A stretch of DNA of 64,000 nucleotides, from positions 62,001 to 126,000 of the forward strand of contig NZ_CP015217.1 of the NCBI RefSeq assembly GCF_001729245.1. Reading direction: 5' to 3'. Shown here piece by piece: positions 60,676 to 64,000 of this stretch. This DNA is from Leptospira tipperaryensis. GTDB lineage: Bacteria; Spirochaetota; Leptospiria; Leptospirales; Leptospiraceae. Both the position numbers and the translations under genes were made by a program. The notes under the pieces are model-generated. The model did no database searches, had not been told where the DNA came from, and saw only the letters and a program-made list of their open reading frames with translations. Within the stretch, counting starts at the first letter, position 1. Each line of letters starts with the position of its first letter.

Positions 60676-62493
60676 ATGCCCAGTATAACAACGAGAAAGC
60701 GAATTCTTTTCGGTTTTCTATTCTTAGTTTTTCTTTCATCCACTTTTCTTTTACATACGATATTTTTTAAACCGCTTACGCTCGGTCTTTTTTATGAGAA
60801 GGTTTTCTGGGAGTCCGTTTTAGACGATCCGGAATATCTTACTTCTCTCGGCGTTCTTAATAATCTTGGAGTCGACGGGTATCAAAAGCGACTAACGGAC
60901 ATCTCGATTGAAAAACAAAAACAAGACTTAGAAAAAGCAAAGAAGAATTTAGAAGTTCTTCTTTCTTATGGAAAAGAAGGATTAGCGGATCAGGAATTAC
61001 TTTCTTTTGAAATCTTGGAATGGTCTCTTCGTCTTCGAATTGCGGGAGAAAGATTTTTGTTTCATGATTATCCCGCAAATCAGTTATTCGGCGTTCAAAG
61101 TCAGATTCCGACTTTCTTAGCGACTCAACATCCGTTGAAATCTTCCAAGGATGTGGATAATTATATTCTTCGGTTGGGAGCCGTTCCTAAAAAAATAGAT
61201 CAACTGATAGCGGGAATTCTACTTCGAGATAAGAATCTGATTCTACCGCCGGACTTTATTTTGGACCGTTTGATCTCCGAGGTTTCGGGATTTGTCTCCC
61301 TTCCCGCGAGGGAGAATATCCTCTACGTCGCCTTTGAAAAAAAACTGAGAAAAATCGATTCTATCTCAAAGGAAAAACAAGATCTCTATTTAATTCAAGT
61401 TCAGAATTCTATCGTTACTCAAATTTTTCCGGCATATTCCAAATTGCTAAACTTATTTAACGAACAGAAAAAACATTCCGACTCGAGGGCCGGAGTTTGG
61501 AAACTTCCGGACGGAGATCAATACTATTCTCACGAGTTAAAAAAACATACTACAACGGATTTGAGTCCGGAAGAAATTCACAATATAGGTCTTTCCGAAG
61601 TATCGCGAATTCAGACCGAAATGAAGACCATTCTAAAAGGACTCGGTAAGAATCAACCGATTCCCGCGGCGATGGCGGCTCTTCGAAAAGAACCCCAATT
61701 CTTATTTCCGGATTCGGAAGAAGGGAAACTTCAAGCCTTAGAGGAATATAAGAAAATTCTAAAGGACGGTGAAGAAAAGACCAGACCTCTTTTCCGAAAA
61801 ATGCCCGAAGGCAAAGTTGAAGTGGAAAGAATTCCGGTTTTTAAAGAGAAGACCGCGCCGGGCGCCTATTACGACGAACCGGCTCTGGACGGATCCAGAC
61901 CTGGAATTTTTTACGCCAATCTCAGGGACACGAAAGAGATCCCTAAATTCGGAATGCGAACTCTTACGTATCACGAAGCGATTCCGGGGCATCATTTGCA
62001 GATCGCTATCATGCAAGAATTAAAAGGTCTTCCCCGTTTTAGAAATACGATTACATTTACGGCGTACGTTGAAGGTTGGGCCTTGTATGCGGAACGTCTT
62101 GCAAAGGACTATCATTTCTTTCAAGATCCTTATTCCGATCTCGGAAGATTGCAAGCTGAACTGTTTCGGGCTGTTCGTTTGGTAGTGGATACCGGATTAC
62201 ACTACAAACGTTGGACTCGAGAAGAAGCGATTTCTTATATGATGGAAAATACGGGAATGGCGCCGAAGGACGTAACCGCAGAGATCGAAAGATATATCGT
62301 TTATCCAGGCCAGGCGTGTTCTTATAAACTTGGAATGTTGAAAATTTTAGAACTCAGGGAAAAGGTTAGAGAAAACAAAAAAGAAAAGTTCGATATCCGT
62401 GAATTTCATTCAGTCGTTTTGGACAGCGGTTCTTTACCTCTTACGATCCTTGAGAATTTAGTAAAAGAGAAATTGTTAAGCGAAAAAAAATAA
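60676..62493 (+). CDS. DUF885 family protein (zinc-peptidase-like)
   Basis: A 605-residue protein with an N-terminal membrane anchor or signal ([19 protein letters not shown]). The DUF885 signature follows: [52 protein letters not shown] (a HExxxGHH-type motif around residues 433-440), then [16 protein letters not shown] and [19 protein letters not shown], and [22 protein letters not shown]885 proteins are predicted metallopeptidases of the M32/M2-related group with His/Glu zinc ligands. It ends seven bases from the convergent thiD. Substrate and exact location are unknown; export by the anchor is inferred. Confidence 0.88.
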   Translation: MPSITTRKRILFGFLFLVFLSSTFLLHTIFFKPLTLGLFYEKVFWESVLDDPEYLTSLGVLNNLGVDGYQKRLTDISIEKQKQDLEKAKKNLEVLLSYGKEGLADQELLSFEILEWSLRLRIAGERFLFHDYPANQLFGVQSQIPTFLATQHPLKSSKDVDNYILRLGAVPKKIDQLIAGILLRDKNLILPPDFILDRLISEVSGFVSLPARENILYVAFEKKLRKIDSISKEKQDLYLIQVQNSIVTQIFPAYSKLLNLFNEQKKHSDSRAGVWKLPDGDQYYSHELKKHTTTDLSPEEIHNIGLSEVSRIQTEMKTILKGLGKNQPIPAAMAALRKEPQFLFPDSEEGKLQALEEYKKILKDGEEKTRPLFRKMPEGKVEVERIPVFKEKTAPGAYYDEPALDGSRPGIFYANLRDTKEIPKFGMRTLTYHEAIPGHHLQIAIMQELKGLPRFRNTITFTAYVEGWALYAERLAKDYHFFQDPYSDLGRLQAELFRAVRLVVDTGLHYKRWTREEAISYMMENTGMAPKDVTAEIERYIVYPGQACSYKLGMLKILELREKVRENKKEKFDIREFHSVVLDSGSLPLTILENLVKEKLLSEKK

Positions 62494-62500
62494 ACCGAAG

Positions 62501-63310
62501 TCACTTTGAAATCGTTGGCGTGTGATTCAGTGTTTTATCTTTTCCGGCGATATAAGCCTGTTCTATCGCGGCATGAAGGTATTCCTTTGCCTTACGGATC
62601 GATTCTATTAAGGAATTCCCCAATGCCAAGTAAGAAGTGATCGCTGAAGAATACGTGCATCCCGTTCCATGCGGATAAAATCCGCTCACGAACGGTTTTT
62701 CAAAGGAATAAATTTTATTTCCGTCATAGAGAATATCCAGAGCGATTGTTTCGTTTTGAAGATGTCCTCCCTTTAAAAGAACGGGAACTCTAAATTTTTC
62801 AAAAATTTCTTTTGCAAGGTCAGGCATTTCTGAGCTACTTTTGATTTTTCTTCCCGAAAGAATTTCTGCTTCGTCTAGATTCGGAGTAATGAGTTCGGCG
62901 ATCGGAATCAAGCGATTCAATAGAGCGTCGATTGCAGAGTCTTGTAAAAGTTTTGCTCCGCTCGTTGCAACCATCACCGGATCGATCACCAAGAAAAACG
63001 GATCCTTTTTTTTACGGTCCGATAAAAGAGAATGGGTTCGTTCGATGATTGCGGTCGAAAACAACATTCCTGTTTTGATTGCCTTAACTGGAAAATAGTC
63101 CATCACGGCACAAATTTGTTTTTCTAGAAAGTCGGAATCTACTTCCAAAATTCCTGTGACGCCCGATGGATTTTGCGCGGTTAAACAAGTGATTGCTGAA
63201 GTTCCAAAAGTGCCTATGGCCGTAAACGTTTTCAGATCGGCTTGAATTCCGGCTCCACCTCCGGAATCGGATCCGGCGATCGTAAGAGTAACAGGTTTGA
63301 TTTTGTTCAT
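62501..63310 (-). CDS. thiD: Hydroxymethylpyrimidine/phosphomethylpyrimidine kinase
   Basis: A 269-residue ribokinase-fold enzyme phosphorylating HMP and HMP-P in thiamine synthesis. [20 protein letters not shown] is the N-terminal signature, [68 protein letters not shown] and [19 protein letters not shown] (anion hole and catalytic Asp position, here [10 protein letters not shown]) match the family. Length is typical. Only 48 bases separate it from the gene upstream and no TPP riboswitch is seen there. It converges with the DUF885 gene. Confidence 0.93.
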   Translation of the reverse strand: MNKIKPVTLTIAGSDSGGGAGIQADLKTFTAIGTFGTSAITCLTAQNPSGVTGILEVDSDFLEKQICAVMDYFPVKAIKTGMLFSTAIIERTHSLLSDRKKKDPFFLVIDPVMVATSGAKLLQDSAIDALLNRLIPIAELITPNLDEAEILSGRKIKSSSEMPDLAKEIFEKFRVPVLLKGGHLQNETIALDILYDGNKIYSFEKPFVSGFYPHGTGCTYSSAITSYLALGNSLIESIRKAKEYLHAAIEQAYIAGKDKTLNHTPTISK

Positions 63311-63358
63311 AGATAAGTTTCTTAGATAATTTTGGACAAGTTCGAAAATAAAAAAACT

Positions 63359-63733
63359 CTATTTTCTTTTTTTACGCGGAGTCGAGTTTTGAATTAAGCT
63401 CGGCCATCCGTATATATTCAGATCAACGGTTTCACTCGCGTTGAATTTTACGCCTTCGTCTTCTAATATTTTTTTTTGAAGAATCGAACGTCCCGTATCT
63501 CCCCGAAAAGAAATTTTTCCCTGGCTATTGATCACTCTTTGCCAAGGAATTTTTTGTTCCTGACTTTTGGAAAGCGCGTTGAGGGCATAACCGACTGCAC
63601 GAGCGGCCCTAGGTTTTCCTAAAAGGGCCGCGATCCTTCCATAAGAAGTGACTTTTCCTTTCGGAACTTTTTTCACCAAGGTGTAGACTTCTTTAAAAAA
63701 TGAAATCTCTTGAATGTCTTTTTCTTTTTTCAC
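63359..63733 (-). CDS. Alkyltransferase-like (ATL) protein, MGMT domain without the catalytic cysteine
   Basis: A 124-residue protein of the O6-alkylguanine DNA alkyltransferase C-terminal fold. KVPKGKVTSYGRIAALLGKP, then ARAVGYALNALSKS is the helix-turn-helix with the Arg finger, but the PCHRV active site reads PWQRVI: Trp64 replaces the methyl-accepting cysteine. This is the ATL class, which binds O6-alkylguanine lesions and recruits nucleotide excision repair instead of removing the alkyl group. It starts at GTG 63733. It is a single gene between thiD and the histidine kinase. The Trp substitution is one of the usual ATL versions. Confidence 0.9.
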   Translation of the reverse strand: MKKEKDIQEISFFKEVYTLVKKVPKGKVTSYGRIAALLGKPRAARAVGYALNALSKSQEQKIPWQRVINSQGKISFRGDTGRSILQKKILEDEGVKFNASETVDLNIYGWPSLIQNSTPRKKRK

Positions 63734-63780
63734 GTTATGCGTTGTTTGAGTTTTGCTTTTGAAAGGAGTTCTATAAAAAT

Positions 63781-64000
63781 CTAAGTTGCGACAAGTTCCG
63801 GGTTTACCGGTAGTTCTACTCGAAAGGTTGTTTTTCCGGGAACCGAGGTTAAGGTGATTTTGCCTTTGTGTTTTTCTACGATTCCTTTTACGATTCCCAA
63901 TCCGAGCCCGGTTCCTTCACCCTGATCCTTTGTAGTAAAGAAAGGATCCCAAATTCGATCTTGAATTTTAGAAGGAATTCCTGGGCCATTGTCTTCGATT
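63781..64000 (-). CDS. Sensor histidine kinase, C-terminal end only
   Basis: The minus strand ends in a TAG at 63781-63783 and reads leftwards from the window edge: [20 protein letters not shown], then [40 protein letters not shown], ending PVNPELVAT. These are the G1, F and G2 boxes of the HATPase_c domain of a histidine kinase, with FFTTK and GTGLGLG. Only the last ~72 residues are present, so the sensor cannot be read. It is upstream of the ATL gene and on the same strand. Confidence 0.85.
   Translation of the reverse strand, partial: IEDNGPGIPSKIQDRIWDPFFTTKDQGEGTGLGLGIVKGIVEKHKGKITLTSVPGKTTFRVELPVNPELVAT

Noticed and set aside
63311..63358. TPP riboswitch ahead of thiD
   Set aside because: Only 48 bases are available and none of the conserved THI-box sequence (CUGAGA) is present.

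Overview
The window reads as a chromosomal segment of a spirochaete of the genus Leptospira. The basis is the mix of gene families: many exported lipoproteins with short, loose spirochaetal lipoboxes, large SpoIIE-type PP2C phosphatases with membrane sensor regions, a MASE1 histidine kinase, a membrane-inserted long-chain acyl-CoA ligase, and dapF. Gene density is high on both strands and the DNA is moderately A+T-rich. I see no phage, transposase, CRISPR or rRNA genes. The species cannot be fixed from the sequence alone.

Layout. 1-2337 (minus): truncated MATE exporter and a dicarboxylate/glutamate symporter. 2479-9959 (plus): two ~1060-residue paralogous membrane SpoIIE phosphatases with C-terminal TPRs, with a MA-clan-like metallopeptidase gene between them. 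10058-11909 (minus): DUF2147 protein, dCTP deaminase, enoyl-CoA hydratase. 12008-13452: IPT/TIG lipoprotein, a 69-residue protein, a VOC protein. 13568-16290 (minus): a translationally coupled pair, a Tat-anchored FAD oxidoreductase and a histidine-bearing polytopic membrane protein. 16376-20027: HAD hydrolase, methyltransferase, dapF, PlsC-like acyltransferase, small protein. 20638-22317: a regulatory pair (STAS-like and GHKL-like), WbuC-type cupin, and a 59-residue BFD-like [2Fe-2S] protein overlapping it. 22577-25219: AraC regulator, DoxX, four-helix membrane proteins and three tRNAs (Arg-ACG, Ser-GCT, Ser-TGA). 25323-30101: RNA m5U methyltransferase, Lys/Asp-rich exported protein, AraC, hemerythrin, outer-membrane-like protein. 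30515-36066 (plus): envelope cluster with a SGNH hydrolase, an anchored helical protein, a HEAT-repeat lipoprotein, another lipoprotein and a metallo-beta-lactamase-fold lipoprotein.

36326-41968 (minus): acyl-CoA ligase, Lys/Ala-rich exported protein, then aat, thpR and a pabB-pabC fusion as a tight operon. 41994-45849 (plus): MASE1 histidine kinase, TetR regulator, membrane protein. 45846-53307: fungal-type cystathionine gamma-synthase, prfA, EcsC-like protein, lipoprotein, nitrilase-like exported protein, Nudix hydrolase, rhomboid protease, TetR regulator. 53851-55251: an 11-residue-periodic coiled-coil protein, then a 176-bp tandem repeat abutting tRNA-Leu(CAG). 55369-57301: overlapping hisB-hisH-hisA. 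57396-64000: VKOR-DsbA fusion, zinc-ribbon membrane protein, canonical SpoIIE phosphatase, DUF885 peptidase-like protein, thiD, an alkyltransferase-like (ATL) protein and the end of a histidine kinase.

The most striking unexplained element is the repeat behind tRNA-Leu(CAG). Each 176-bp unit ends (in the tRNA direction) with the last 17 bases of the tRNA, and each contains a 43-codon Arg/Lys-rich reading frame. This closely parallels the tandem ~178-bp tRNA-derived repeats behind E. coli tyrT. Other items for a second look: the paired giant SpoIIE phosphatases with altered catalytic motifs and a shared periplasmic Cys pair, the FAD-oxidoreductase/membrane-histidine pair, the BFD-like gene overlapping the cupin gene, and the fungal-type cystathionine gamma-synthase. 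All functions come from reading motifs by eye; no database search was run.
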